A model generated the notes under the pieces. It was not told where the DNA came from. It saw only the letters and a program-made list of their open reading frames with translations, and ran no database searches. From a virus, in the IMG/VR virus record IMGVR_UViG_3300045927_000052, positions 1-36,634 of that record: a stretch of 36,634 nt of DNA; one strand, written 5' to 3'. Below are positions 8,459-16,552 of the stretch, piece after piece. The first letter of the stretch is position 1. Each line of letters begins with the position of its first letter. The position numbers and the translations under genes were made by a program.

Positions 8459-9423
8459 AGCATGCCCCGCTGCTCGAGGACGGCGACGAGCTGACGCATC
8501 CTCACCTCGTACGTGTGGCCGGCGAGCACATGGCGGCGGCCGAGCTCGGCGACCCGCTCTCGTGTGGAGTCGTAGCGGAGCGACCCGTCGATCAGGTCAC
8601 GCAGGCTCGACCAGTCACCGACGTGCCACGTCAGCAGATGCTGCCCGTCGCTGTAGAGGCGGCCGTCGGTGACACCTTCGACGTGCGGGTGGATGAGGAA
8701 CCCGCCACGTCCGAGCGTCTCCGGGATCCGATCACTTGCGTACCTGGTCTGGCCGCCGGCGAGACAGGAGTCGCCGACGAGCACCTTCACCGTCGCGTAC
8801 AGGTCGCGCAGCGCCTCGCCTCGAACAGCTGGCTGCCCCTTGGCTGGCCAGAACCGGCAGCGGGTGCCGTACGTCTCACGCAGCCACCGGACGAGCTGCC
8901 CGCGGTGGGGCCATTCGCGGTGATAGTGGCCCTGCCACGATCCGACGAACGCGACGTCGGAAGAGAAGTCCTCGCGGAACGTGCCGGGTTCGCACTCGGC
9001 CTCTGAGACGCCGGGCGGCATCCACACGTGCTCGATCCCGACTTCGGCCCATTGTGCGTTGTGTCCGCCGTCGGCCGTCGCCAGCAGATCGACGGTGAAG
9101 AACGGCGACTCGCGGATGCGATGCTCCCGATCCAATCCCCACCAGCGATCCAGATGGGTGCCGATGATCGGGACGCCGCGGTTTCGGATCTCTTTCAGGA
9201 AGCGGCGCTGGTCGTCGTAGGTGACGGGCGGCGCGTAGTCGTAGGTGGTTACCCACTGCACGAGCTGGACGTCGTCGGGGATCCGTTCGGCCATGTGTCG
9301 CCACGCCGACGGCGCCTCTTGGATGCGGGCCACGTCGTGGCCGTTGGCTTCCCAAGCGTTCGCCAGGTGTGTCTCGGTCGAATGGGGCACGGAGTGGTTG
9401 CCGATCAGGGCGACGTTCAACAT
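8455..9423 (-). CDS. CgeB-like GT-B glycosyltransferase
   Basis: A 322-aa protein, first gene of the cassette, with GGAG 7 nt before ATG 9423. It starts MLNVALIGNHSVPHSTE, a GT-B N-terminal strand and loop. SSDVAFVGSWQGHYHREW (154-171) and ASDRIPETLGRGGFLIHP (229-246) match the second Rossmann domain of CgeB-like and GT4 transferases, where the RxxE segment binds the nucleotide sugar. It is a good candidate for adding the first sugar onto a protein, since it leads the operon. The acceptor is not visible from sequence. Confidence 0.8.
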   Translation of the reverse strand: MLNVALIGNHSVPHSTETHLANAWEANGHDVARIQEAPSAWRHMAERIPDDVQLVQWVTTYDYAPPVTYDDQRRFLKEIRNRGVPIIGTHLDRWWGLDREHRIRESPFFTVDLLATADGGHNAQWAEVGIEHVWMPPGVSEAECEPGTFREDFSSDVAFVGSWQGHYHREWPHRGQLVRWLRETYGTRCRFWPAKGQPAVRGEALRDLYATVKVLVGDSCLAGGQTRYASDRIPETLGRGGFLIHPHVEGVTDGRLYSDGQHLLTWHVGDWSSLRDLIDGSLRYDSTRERVAELGRRHVLAGHTYEVRMRQLVAVLEQRGML

Positions 9424-9441
9424 GGCGAGGCTCCAGAGGGG

Positions 9442-9774
9442 TCAGCCGTCGACGGTGCGCAGCGCGACCTCGAGGTGATGAGCGGCGGTCGTCGTCCACA
9501 TCGACCCAGGGACACCGTCGACCTCGAACGTCCGCCCGTCCCACACGACCCGGTCGCCGGCGGCGATCGCAGTGGCCGGATCCATGAACGCCACCCAGCC
9601 AGTGACCACGACCTGGCGGCCGTCGGCGTGCTGCTCACCGGGCAGGGTCCGCTGCTGCACGAACGCCCGCACCTCCGCCTCGGACGGCGCCGACCAGTCC
9701 GGTTCGCTGTTGCCGTACCGGTCGGACGACGACGACGCGCGTTGCACGGTCACCGTGTGCGGAAGGGTGATCAT
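9442..9774 (-). CDS. Head-tail stopper / joining protein
   Basis: A 110-aa protein from ATG 9774 (ATGA overlap with the adaptor gene). It is a small beta-barrel-type sequence: MITLPHTVTVQRASSSSDRY, then VVVTGWVAFMDPATAIAAGD, RVVWDGRTFEVDGVPGS and a C-terminal HHLEVALRTVDG. This is the pattern of SPP1 gp16-like stoppers and related head-tail joining proteins of actinophages. It follows the adaptor, as expected. The next structural gene in normal synteny would be the neck protein, now separated by the 5.5-kb sugar/methyl cassette. Confidence 0.8.
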   Translation of the reverse strand: MITLPHTVTVQRASSSSDRYGNSEPDWSAPSEAEVRAFVQQRTLPGEQHADGRQVVVTGWVAFMDPATAIAAGDRVVWDGRTFEVDGVPGSMWTTTAAHHLEVALRTVDG

Positions 9775-10388
9775 CCGACGCGGATCTGGCGAGCCGGTCG
9801 GACCGGGTTGGCGTAGCGGCGGGCGATCACCTTCTCCGAGTCGAGCAACCCGAGCCCGCCAGCCGCGGCGGCGACACCGATGCTGTACGAGTAGGCGCCG
9901 ATCGTCTCCTGCGTCAACCCGGACGTCTCCGGTGGCCGACCCAACGCCCGCGCCGCCACCTGACACACCAGGGCGACGATGTCGTCCGGGACCGGGTCGT
10001 AGCCGTGGTCATAGACGACGGTGACCGGAGCCAGCGGGGTGCGCCACGGGTACTCGTAGTCAAACCGGTACACCTCAGCCGACGTGAGCGTGATCTCGGT
10101 CCCGCCGCCGTCAACCTGATACCAGGTGAAGTCGAGCGCCGCAGCGTCCTTGTCCACAACCGAATCCACAGCCGTCACCGGGATCTGCGGGAGGCGGACG
10201 ATGCCGCACTGTGGAACGATCTTCACCGAGTCGTTCGCCACCGACGAGATGACCTGACCACCGGCTGCGGCACGCACCGCCGCCGACGCGTCGTCCAACA
10301 GGGCGACGGCGCGGGCCTTCACGGTCCCGTCGTTCAGGTCGATGGCGACCCGCTGCTGAAGATCGACGATGGTCGCGAGAGCAGCCAC
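9771..10388 (-). CDS. Head-tail adaptor (HK97 gp6-like connector)
   Basis: A 205-aa protein with an N-terminal helical region (LQQRVAIDLNDGTVKARAVALLDDASAAVR), a strand-rich middle (IVRLPQIPVTAVDSVV, APVTVVYDHGYDPVPDDI) and the VALVCQVAARAL helix. The YDHGY(D)PVPDDI segment is characteristic of the gp6-like adaptors that dock on the portal ring. It follows the capsid gene across a strong hairpin and overlaps the stopper gene by 4 nt. Confidence 0.85.
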   Translation of the reverse strand: MAALATIVDLQQRVAIDLNDGTVKARAVALLDDASAAVRAAAGGQVISSVANDSVKIVPQCGIVRLPQIPVTAVDSVVDKDAAALDFTWYQVDGGGTEITLTSAEVYRFDYEYPWRTPLAPVTVVYDHGYDPVPDDIVALVCQVAARALGRPPETSGLTQETIGAYSYSIGVAAAAGGLGLLDSEKVIARRYANPVRPARQIRVG

Positions 10389-10409
10389 ATGCCACCTCCA
10401 ACAGCAGGT

Positions 10410-10441
10410 GACCCCGGACCAGCCTGGACCGGTCCGGGGTC
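10410..10441 (-). terminator. Strong intercistronic hairpin after the capsid gene
   Basis: A perfect 11-bp inverted repeat, GACCCCGGACC (10410-10420) and GGTCCGGGGTC (10431-10441), with a 10-nt loop lies just after the capsid stop. There is no U-run. Like the hairpin after the tail tube gene, it probably sets capsid message above downstream message, either by partial termination or by protecting the 3' end. Confidence 0.7.
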
Positions 10442-10448
10442 TCTTGGT

Positions 10449-11399
10449 TCAGGACGTCTGGATGTCCGTCAACTGCACGAACGCGTCGACGTCGTTCACG
10501 AGCCAGCCGTACTCGGCCTCCGCCCGAATCGCGACGAGGTTGTTCTCCCACAGCGACGTGAGCGACCCGTTGATCGTCACGGTCGCCTCGGTCGACACGT
10601 CGTAGCTGATGCCTCCGACGACACCCCACGCGCACTGCGAGAAGTCGCCGCCGAACCCGCACGTGATCCCGTACGACAGCTCGCCCATCGCGGCGGGCCG
10701 ACCGAGCAGCCGACCGTTCTGCACACCGGCGCCGATGTTGACCGTCCCGTCGGGGGTCTCCATCGCCGTCCAAATCGGGCGGCCGGTCGTGTCGACGGCG
10801 TCGAGGAGGATGCCCTCCACCTTCGGGTCGAGCACCCAGCCGGTGAGCCGGTAGCGGCGACCGACCGCGTCGCTGTCCTGCACGAGGAGCTTCAGAGCGT
10901 CGACGAGATCGTTGTGGACGCCGCCGGTGTTTTGCGCCGACGTGCCGAACTCGACGTCCTTCGTCGTCGCGGCGAGGTTCGTCGAGAACGGGCCACCGGA
11001 GGGGGTGCCGTCGGGGCCGGCGTCGTACAGCGCCGCGTAGTCGAACGCGACGGCGAACGCCTCCGCGATCTGCGGGCGGAGCAGGTTCATGTAGTTGCCG
11101 GGGTTGGCGCGCACGACCTCCGCCGAGACGACCGCGATGGCGGCGAGCTTCTGCGGGGTCATCGTCTTCAGCGTCATCGACCCGGACGACGCCGGCTTGG
11201 CTGCGGCCTCAGCGACCCAGCCGGCCGACATGCGTCCGGTGACGACCGGGATCGATTCGCCGTTCGCGCCGAGCGGGATCTGAGGGGCGACGCGTTGCAC
11301 GACCGACATGCGGGCGGCACGTTCGAAGATGGGGGCAGCGATGTTCGCCGGCAGGAAGCCGGAGAAGTCGCCGGTGACGGTTGCGGCGGAAATCGCCAT
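10449..11399 (-). CDS. Major capsid protein, HK97 fold
   Basis: A 316-aa protein with features of HK97-fold capsids without a fused delta domain: MAISAATVTGDFSGFLPANI start, SVVQRVAPQIPLGANGESIP, the KPASSGSMTLKTMTPQKLAAI beta-hinge region, the long spine helix around LLRPQIAEAFAVAFDYAAL, and a C-terminal NLVAIRAEAEYGWLVND strand. It has a near-perfect ribosome site (TAAGGAG, 8 nt from ATG). The separate scaffold gene upstream explains the short N-terminus. It is flanked by scaffold and head-tail adaptor genes. Confidence 0.92.
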   Translation of the reverse strand: MAISAATVTGDFSGFLPANIAAPIFERAARMSVVQRVAPQIPLGANGESIPVVTGRMSAGWVAEAAAKPASSGSMTLKTMTPQKLAAIAVVSAEVVRANPGNYMNLLRPQIAEAFAVAFDYAALYDAGPDGTPSGGPFSTNLAATTKDVEFGTSAQNTGGVHNDLVDALKLLVQDSDAVGRRYRLTGWVLDPKVEGILLDAVDTTGRPIWTAMETPDGTVNIGAGVQNGRLLGRPAAMGELSYGITCGFGGDFSQCAWGVVGGISYDVSTEATVTINGSLTSLWENNLVAIRAEAEYGWLVNDVDAFVQLTDIQTS

Positions 11400-11425
11400 G
11401 ACAGGTTCTCCTTACGGAAGGGTGC

Positions 11426-11974
11426 TCAGGTGATGCCGAGCTTCGACTTGAGGGCCCGCTCGAGCGGGTCCCCGTTGAGCGCCATCGCTGACCCGCTGCG
11501 CTGCCCCTGCCCCAGGTCGAGCACGGCGGCGAGAGGGTTCTCCGGCTGCTCGGGGATGGGGGCGATGCGATCCACCCACTTGCCGATCGCTTCCCGGTCG
11601 GGGTCGCCGTCGTCGCCGATGAACCGGGACTGGTTGACTCCTTCGAGGAGCGCGTCGACGTCGACGTTGCGGCCCGCCAGGGCGGCGCGCAGCTCGGCGG
11701 CGACGAGCTTCGACCCGGCCTCCGCGGCGCCTTCAGCGCGGCCCTTCGCGTGGGCCTCGGCAACGGCCTTCTCGAGGTCGGTCATCGTGGACTTGCGCAG
11801 CTCAGCGAGCTCGGCAGCGGCCGCGGCGTTGGCCTTGGCGCGCTCTTCCTGCTTCTGAGACTGGCGCTTCCACTTGTCGGCTTCCGCCTGCCAGTCCTTC
11901 TCCGGTGCCGTTGCGGCTTCGGTGTCGACGGTGTCGGCGGTGGTGGTGGCGTCCGTTGCGGACACATCGGTCAT
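11426..11974 (-). CDS. Capsid scaffolding protein
   Basis: A 182-aa acidic protein from ATG 11974 (GGGAGGA upstream). The Thr/Ala-rich N-terminus is followed by a charged coiled coil, KDWQAEADKWKRQSQKQEER and a further Ala/Glu-rich segment. A C-terminal region with LNGDPLERALKSKLGIT is typical of the capsid-binding end of actinophage scaffolds. It lies immediately upstream of the capsid gene. The frame is open further upstream, but the bases before 11974 hold two hairpin repeats and a ribosome site, so the shorter start is preferred. Confidence 0.87.
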   Translation of the reverse strand: MTDVSATDATTTADTVDTEAATAPEKDWQAEADKWKRQSQKQEERAKANAAAAAELAELRKSTMTDLEKAVAEAHAKGRAEGAAEAGSKLVAAELRAALAGRNVDVDALLEGVNQSRFIGDDGDPDREAIGKWVDRIAPIPEQPENPLAAVLDLGQGQRSGSAMALNGDPLERALKSKLGIT

Positions 11975-12020
11975 GGATGGGTTCCTCCCGTTGCGGGTGG
12001 CTGGTGCCCCGTTGCGGGGC
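11951..12020 (-). repeat. Cluster of CCGCAACGG hairpins at the scaffold start
   Basis: Three copies of a short dyad with the same CAA loop on the coding strand: 12006-12020 (GCCCCG-loop-CGGGGC), 11987-11997 (CCCG-loop-CGGG) and 11951-11963 (GTCCG-loop-CGGAC, inside codons 4-8). The middle copy runs directly into the scaffold ribosome site (GGGAGGA). The first two are spaced almost exactly as in the pair ahead of the small terminase gene. Confidence 0.8.
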
Positions 12021-12026
12021 GAGAGA

Positions 12027-12608
12027 TCATGCGAAGACCGGGGCGGCGGAGCAGTGGCAGCGGTCGTGGCCGTAGTCGGCTGCTTCGGCGGTGTCGTAGA
12101 CGGTGCCGGAACGGGCCCGGCACCACGTGCACGCGCCGCGGTTCGCGACACGCTCGAAACCGATCACGTCCACTTCGGCGCTGGCGGTGGCGTGGTCGCC
12201 GGTGCGACGCGCCGCGGAAACGACGAAGTTCGCCGCGATCGCCGCCGCCCGACCCCGCCCGGATTCAAGCGCGGCTTCGACGGGGTGTCCGTTCTTCAGC
12301 GCCGCCCAGTAGGCGATGAATGGTTCCCGGGTCTCGACCGGCACCGGCACGTCTCCGGGTTCGATCGCGGCGGGACGGATCTGGGCGAGCGTCGAGAAGT
12401 AGGCGACGCTCGACGCCACCGCGACACGCTTCGCCGCGGCCAGCGGCGGCCTCGACCGTGCCTCGAAATCGTCGACGTCCGCCTCGTCGTAGCCGTCCAG
12501 GCCATCCCACACCGACGCCAACAGCACACCGGCCCGCAGTCCGAGACGGTCAAGGAACGTCTGATGTCGGCGGGTCAACGCCCGCCGCTGCCGGTCAGGT
12601 AGCGGCAT
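12027..12608 (-). CDS. MuF-like minor head protein with C-terminal zinc-type motif
   Basis: A 193-aa protein from ATG 12608, overlapping the portal end by 14 bases. The N-terminal half is helical (RALTRRHQTFLDRLGLRAGV). The C-terminus has the Cys/His cluster CTWCRARSGTVYDTAEA, then HDRCHCSAAPVF, found at the end of many phage Mu gpF-like (SPP1 gp7-like) head morphogenesis proteins in actinophages. These proteins bind the portal and enter the head. Position between portal and scaffold fits. No extra toxin or enzyme domain is fused to it. Confidence 0.8.
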   Translation of the reverse strand: MPLPDRQRRALTRRHQTFLDRLGLRAGVLLASVWDGLDGYDEADVDDFEARSRPPLAAAKRVAVASSVAYFSTLAQIRPAAIEPGDVPVPVETREPFIAYWAALKNGHPVEAALESGRGRAAAIAANFVVSAARRTGDHATASAEVDVIGFERVANRGACTWCRARSGTVYDTAEAADYGHDRCHCSAAPVFA

Positions 12609-13992
12609 CAGCTGACACCGGCTCACGCTCGGCCGGTTCTTGGATGCCGGCCAACAGCACATCGGTCGCTCGTTCGGCTTCCATGCGGGTCACCTGCTGC
12701 GGAGTGAACTGCAGCACGTCGGTCATCACCGTCCGCCACGGCACACCAGCCGCCTGAGCCTTCGACGCCGAGTCGTACCGCTCCACCAGGCTGAACCGCT
12801 CCGGCGACGACCAGATCACTTCCATGTCGCCACGGCGGGCCCGCTCCTCGTCGCCGGCGAACGCGAACGCCAGCGACATCACCTGCTCCCACGACTCGCC
12901 TGCCTGCAACAGCCGGTCCTGCGTCTTGAACACCAGCCCCTCACGAGCCAGCGACGCCCCCTCAGCGGAGCCGTTCGCCGCGTCCGGGGTCAGGTAGAAC
13001 AGCGGCGTCCGGGTGACAGCGGCGAGGTCTTGGATGTCGTGGCGGACCGCGGACAGGATCGGGGTCAGGTCAACCTGTTGCGACTCCCACATCTCGGCCC
13101 CTTCAGGCAGTTGCCACAGCGCCCCCGGGTCGGCGGAGAAGATCCCGTTGTAGTCGATTTCGTTCCCGTCGGCGTCCCGGTCCGGCAGGTTCGACACGGC
13201 CCGTTGACGGAACGCCTGCAACGCGGCGACGACGAGCCGCTGCAGCACCATGAAGTTGATCCGGTCGAGCACGTCCATGACGTCCTCGAACTCTCCGAGC
13301 GACCGGCCCGCCAGATCGGCACGGTTCGCGAACCGCACCACCGGCACCGCCGGAACCCGTGTCGTCTGCGCCCCTTCCCACTCCCAGCCGCCGACGTCAA
13401 GCTGCACCCCGACCGCCGCGGCGTCCGGCCGGCGGCCAGCACGGAGAACGACGCCGGGCAGGTACAGGTAGGCGACGTCGCGGCCCTGCTCCACATCCCG
13501 GTACGCCTTCAACGCCGCAACCGTCCGACGGCGGCGGATCGGGTCATGAGCGGTGACGACCTCCCGCGGGTCCTCCGGTGTGATCACCGGCGCGCCACCC
13601 TCCTCATCCGCCGGGCCGACGATCACGTAGGCGTCGCCCATCGCCAGCTGCGCCCGGTGCACGAGCGCCGAGTCGGCGTCGAGTCCGTTGGCCTGCCAGA
13701 TCGCCCACGCATCGGCGTCTTGGATGTCGTCGCCGGCGGCGCCGGTGCGAAACCCGGCCGGCTGCATCCGCTCCCGCACAGCCTCCACCACGAGCTGCGC
13801 GAAGTTCGTGCGCGCCTTCGCTTGGAAACGCCGGTACGAGTCCCGGCAGCCCTGCGCCCCCTCCGGCAGATCCGGGTCGCCGCGGTAGTAGCAGTCGAGC
13901 CGATTCAACCGCGGTTGACGGGCAGCGAGCTCGCCGAGCAGCTTGGAGAACCACCAGCCCGGGGAACGGGGAGACGTCGTGTCGATCGGCAC
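12595..13992 (-). CDS. Portal protein
   Basis: A 465-aa portal of the SPP1 gp6/mycobacteriophage type: WWFSKLLGELAARQPRLNRL and YYRGDPDLP near the N-terminus, GDAYVIVGP in the wing, FMVLQRLVVAALQAFRQRAV in the stem region, and VTRTPLFYLTPDAANGSAEG ahead of the crown. The preferred start is GTG 13992, where GGGAGG lies 5 nt upstream and the gene clears the terminase stop by 22 bases; the frame is open to 14118 but only within terminase. It forms the dodecameric DNA channel at one capsid vertex. Confidence 0.9.
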   Translation of the reverse strand: MPIDTTSPRSPGWWFSKLLGELAARQPRLNRLDCYYRGDPDLPEGAQGCRDSYRRFQAKARTNFAQLVVEAVRERMQPAGFRTGAAGDDIQDADAWAIWQANGLDADSALVHRAQLAMGDAYVIVGPADEEGGAPVITPEDPREVVTAHDPIRRRRTVAALKAYRDVEQGRDVAYLYLPGVVLRAGRRPDAAAVGVQLDVGGWEWEGAQTTRVPAVPVVRFANRADLAGRSLGEFEDVMDVLDRINFMVLQRLVVAALQAFRQRAVSNLPDRDADGNEIDYNGIFSADPGALWQLPEGAEMWESQQVDLTPILSAVRHDIQDLAAVTRTPLFYLTPDAANGSAEGASLAREGLVFKTQDRLLQAGESWEQVMSLAFAFAGDEERARRGDMEVIWSSPERFSLVERYDSASKAQAAGVPWRTVMTDVLQFTPQQVTRMEAERATDVLLAGIQEPAEREPVSADAAT

Positions 13993-14014
13993 GGGCACCT
14001 CCCACAGAGCCGAG

Positions 14015-15643
14015 TCACCTGATGCGGCGAGGCACCTGACCCGTCGCCCGACCCAGACCGACAGCGACAGCAGCCAACCGGGCCTGCCAAGCGAGCACCG
14101 CAGCCACCGCAGCATCAATCTTGCGGGACGACTCCGGATGCTCCTTCGCGATGATCACCCCGGACGTCGTCGCCCGCCGGCGGGCGTTGAGCACATGCCG
14201 TGTCAACGCGTACGACCCGTCGTGCGACAGGTCACCGTCGACGACCGCCGAATGGAACTTGTCGAGCGCCCTCACCACCAGCCCGCGGCGGCCGGTCGTC
14301 ATCCACCACTCGATCGGATGATCCCGCGTCGCCTTCACCTTCAACCTGCGGTGAAACTTCGCCTCCCAGGAAGCGATCCACGACTCCCACTTCGCCGGAT
14401 CGGCATAGAACCCGACGACACGCCACCGATCGAACGCGTGCGCCACCGCCGCGTCCACCTCGACCACCGGCACAGACCATCCCTCACCCGCCGGACCGGT
14501 CGGCTGCTCCCACACCCCAACCTCGAACACATGCCCATCCGACACGCGGCACCCGATCAACGCCGTCGCATCGGTGACACCCTTCGCCCGCGAGCGGGAC
14601 CCGTCAAAGCCAAGCGTCACAACGTCCCGATCGGCGACCACCTTCGTCGCATCCGCACAGCCGGCCCACTCCGGTTGGGACAGCCACGAATCCGACGCGT
14701 GCGTCACCTGGTTCAGGTAGAAGCGGCGGGCATCCTGCGGGTCCGTCGCCGGATCCCACACCTCCGCGACGATCCGATCCAAGTCAACCCAGCCGCCGGC
14801 GCCTTCAGCCGAATCGCCGTAGGTGACCGCCAGTCCGGCGAGCAGCGACTCCCGATCCGCCAGATCGGTCTCAGCTGGCGCCTCGCGATGGTCATACAGC
14901 AGCCCGTCGTCCCGCACCCTGCGCTCAAGGATCCGGCGCCAAAACTCGGCCGAGTCCTCCGCCACCGACCCGACCCCAGGCTCGTAAGCGTTCGGTGACT
15001 CCACCGACGTCCCGCCCGTCTTGCCCAGATTCCGGCGGATCGTGGCCGCCAGACGGACACCGCCGTTCGACGGCTTCCACTCCTCCGTCTGATCCAGCAC
15101 CGCGAACACCGGCCGGTTCCCCTCACGAGATGTTGCCGCGGAGGTGACGAACTCGATCCGGCCCTTGTCGGGCAGGTTCACGAACGTGTCCAACGGCTCC
15201 AACCCAGGGAACGCATCCACGGCCGGGCCCTCGCGCAACATCTCCAACAGCGGCGCCCAGGCGTTCCGGGTCTGATCCTCCGACACCGCCGCCAGCTGCA
15301 CCCACGGCGTCCGCACCGACGACCACGGCCGACCCACCGGCTGCCCATCGAGATCCCACCCGTCCGGCACCACATCCGCCAACGCCTCCGCGCACGAGAT
15401 GGCGGCGAGCAGCGGCGACTTTCCCGATCCCTTCGACCTCGAGTAGACGGCACGCCGGAACCGGCGCCGCCCCGATCTCGGATCGACCGCGTACAAGCGG
15501 AGAACGAAATCCTCCTGCTCCGCCGTCAACACCATCGGTTCGTACCCTGGCCGGTCCGGCGCTGCGAGATGCTCGGCGATCCAGTCGATCACGTAGAAGC
15601 CGAGCGTCGGAACCTCACCCGGCTGCGACGGCTTCCACGGCAC
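14015..15643 (-). CDS. Terminase large subunit
   Basis: A packaging ATPase-nuclease of about 542 aa. It begins PWKPSQPGEVPTLGFYVIDW, usual for actinophage large terminases. Walker A is SRSKGSGKS (about residues 68-76). Walker B is FAVLDQTEEW (about 180-189). The nuclease domain shows DVVTLGFDGSRSRAKG and later VVGFYADPAKWESW, with the acidic residues expected of the RNase H fold. The start is taken at GTG 15643; GTG 15676 (11 codons longer, weak GAGG upstream) is possible. It overlaps the small subunit end by 29 bases and is intact. Confidence 0.93.
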   Translation of the reverse strand: MPWKPSQPGEVPTLGFYVIDWIAEHLAAPDRPGYEPMVLTAEQEDFVLRLYAVDPRSGRRRFRRAVYSRSKGSGKSPLLAAISCAEALADVVPDGWDLDGQPVGRPWSSVRTPWVQLAAVSEDQTRNAWAPLLEMLREGPAVDAFPGLEPLDTFVNLPDKGRIEFVTSAATSREGNRPVFAVLDQTEEWKPSNGGVRLAATIRRNLGKTGGTSVESPNAYEPGVGSVAEDSAEFWRRILERRVRDDGLLYDHREAPAETDLADRESLLAGLAVTYGDSAEGAGGWVDLDRIVAEVWDPATDPQDARRFYLNQVTHASDSWLSQPEWAGCADATKVVADRDVVTLGFDGSRSRAKGVTDATALIGCRVSDGHVFEVGVWEQPTGPAGEGWSVPVVEVDAAVAHAFDRWRVVGFYADPAKWESWIASWEAKFHRRLKVKATRDHPIEWWMTTGRRGLVVRALDKFHSAVVDGDLSHDGSYALTRHVLNARRRATTSGVIIAKEHPESSRKIDAAVAAVLAWQARLAAVAVGLGRATGQVPRRIR

Positions 15644-16079
15644 CCGGCAACCCCACCAACACGCCACGCCGCTCACGCGACCTCGACCGCGCCTCAGGCC
15701 GCTTCGCGTCAGCCTCATCCGCCTGAGCGAACGTGATCCGCAACCGCGCCCGATCCTCAGGCGTCGCACCGAACTTCGCCACCCGCAACCGCAGCTCCGG
15801 AGCAGCCCTCACATCCCCCGACCACAGCCGCGCATGCAAGATCGCCGTGTCCAACAGCTCCGACCAGTCCGACGCCGTGAAGTTCTCCGACAACGGCGAC
15901 GCGCCCCACATCTCCCACCACGTCACCGTCTGCGCCGGCCACGGCTCACCGAGCGGCGACACCCCAGGCAACTCCGGCTGCGAGCCGAGCTCGAACCGAA
16001 GCACCGTCACCGCATGCGCGTCCTTCGACTTCCCAGCACGACGATGCGCCGGCTTCGGCGCAGGACCATGACCAGCCAT
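15615..16079 (-). CDS. Terminase small subunit
   Basis: A 154-aa DNA-recognition subunit: basic N-terminus (MAGHGPAPKPAHRRAGKSKD), then a compact helical middle (WWEMWGASPLSENFTASDW, LLDTAILHARLWSGD) and a basic C-terminus. It lies directly upstream of the large subunit, overlapping it. ATG 16079 is preceded by GGGAG within the second of two CCCGCAACGGG hairpins. Its DNA site (cos or pac) is probably in the flanking non-coding stretch. Confidence 0.85.
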   Translation of the reverse strand: MAGHGPAPKPAHRRAGKSKDAHAVTVLRFELGSQPELPGVSPLGEPWPAQTVTWWEMWGASPLSENFTASDWSELLDTAILHARLWSGDVRAAPELRLRVAKFGATPEDRARLRITFAQADEADAKRPEARSRSRERRGVLVGLPGAVEAVAAG

Positions 16080-16089
16080 CGTTCATCAC

Positions 16090-16122
16090 TCCCGTTGCGG
16101 GAAAGGGGCGCCCGTTGCGGGC
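16090..16122 (-). repeat. Paired CCCGCAACGGG hairpins before the small terminase gene
   Basis: Two dyads with 4-5 bp stems and a CAA loop (coding strand) lie at 16090-16102 and 16110-16122, 7-8 bases apart. The 3' copy runs into GGGAG, the ribosome site of the small terminase gene. This repeats the arrangement seen ahead of the scaffold gene. Confidence 0.8.
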
Positions 16123-16236
16123 CTCACACTGCGTGACTCCCCCCGGATCACCAGACCCAGGGCCAGGGGCTGCGACAGACCTTCCGGCAGGCCAGGTGGC
16201 CGGGTAGGAGGTCCCCACCCCCACACTCTGCGGGCT
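16123..16236. other. Non-coding gap between HNH and small terminase genes; possible packaging site
   Basis: About 114 bases with no convincing reading frame. It is G/C-rich with short dyads (such as GGCAGGCCAGGTGGCC). In HK97-like phages with an HNH gene beside the terminase genes, the cos site lies near here. No cohesive-end sequence can be recognised directly, so this is positional inference only. Confidence 0.25.
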
Positions 16237-16527
16237 TCAGTCGATCAGACCTGGGTGCTGCTCGGCGCCGCGACCGTTGCGGTGTCGCCACCGCGCTCGA
16301 GCAGCTTCACGTTTCGACTTGGCGTCGTGGCATGGCTGGCAGACGGCGGCGAGGTTCGACGGGTGGTCCGATCCACCTTCGGAGATGGGGACGACGTGGT
16401 CGATCTCGGTCGCTGTTGGCCGGTGGCACACGTGGCAGACGTGGCTGTCTCGGGTGAGGATGGTGTGGTCCCTGGCGCGTGTGGCGCGGGTCCGGGGGGG
16501 GCGTGTCGATCGGGTGGTCCATGCCAT
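16237..16527 (-). CDS. HNH endonuclease of the packaging module
   Basis: A 96-aa HNH protein. Zinc knuckle CHVCHRP (about residues 31-37), the HNH core EIDHVVPISEGGSDHPSNLA (about 41-60) and the closing CQPCHDAKSKRE are all present with the catalytic His and Asn. Small HNH proteins encoded next to terminase genes (HK97 gp74-like) take part in cos cleavage and packaging. It is the first gene after the leftward promoter at 16731-16759 and precedes the small terminase gene, so it starts the structural operon. Confidence 0.92.
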   Translation of the reverse strand: MAWTTRSTRPPRTRATRARDHTILTRDSHVCHVCHRPTATEIDHVVPISEGGSDHPSNLAAVCQPCHDAKSKREAARARWRHRNGRGAEQHPGLID

Positions 16528-16552
16528 CGGCGGGGTGGCCTATCGTCGTGGG

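Noticed and set aside
10005-11858. 617-codon plus-strand frame opposite the capsid and scaffold genes
   Set aside because: Arg-rich, low-complexity shadow typical of high-GC DNA; the minus-strand genes are clear.
15946-16224. 92-codon minus-strand frame across the non-coding gap before the small terminase gene
   Set aside because: Starts in the gap but mostly overlaps the small terminase gene out of frame, with no family features and no ribosome site.
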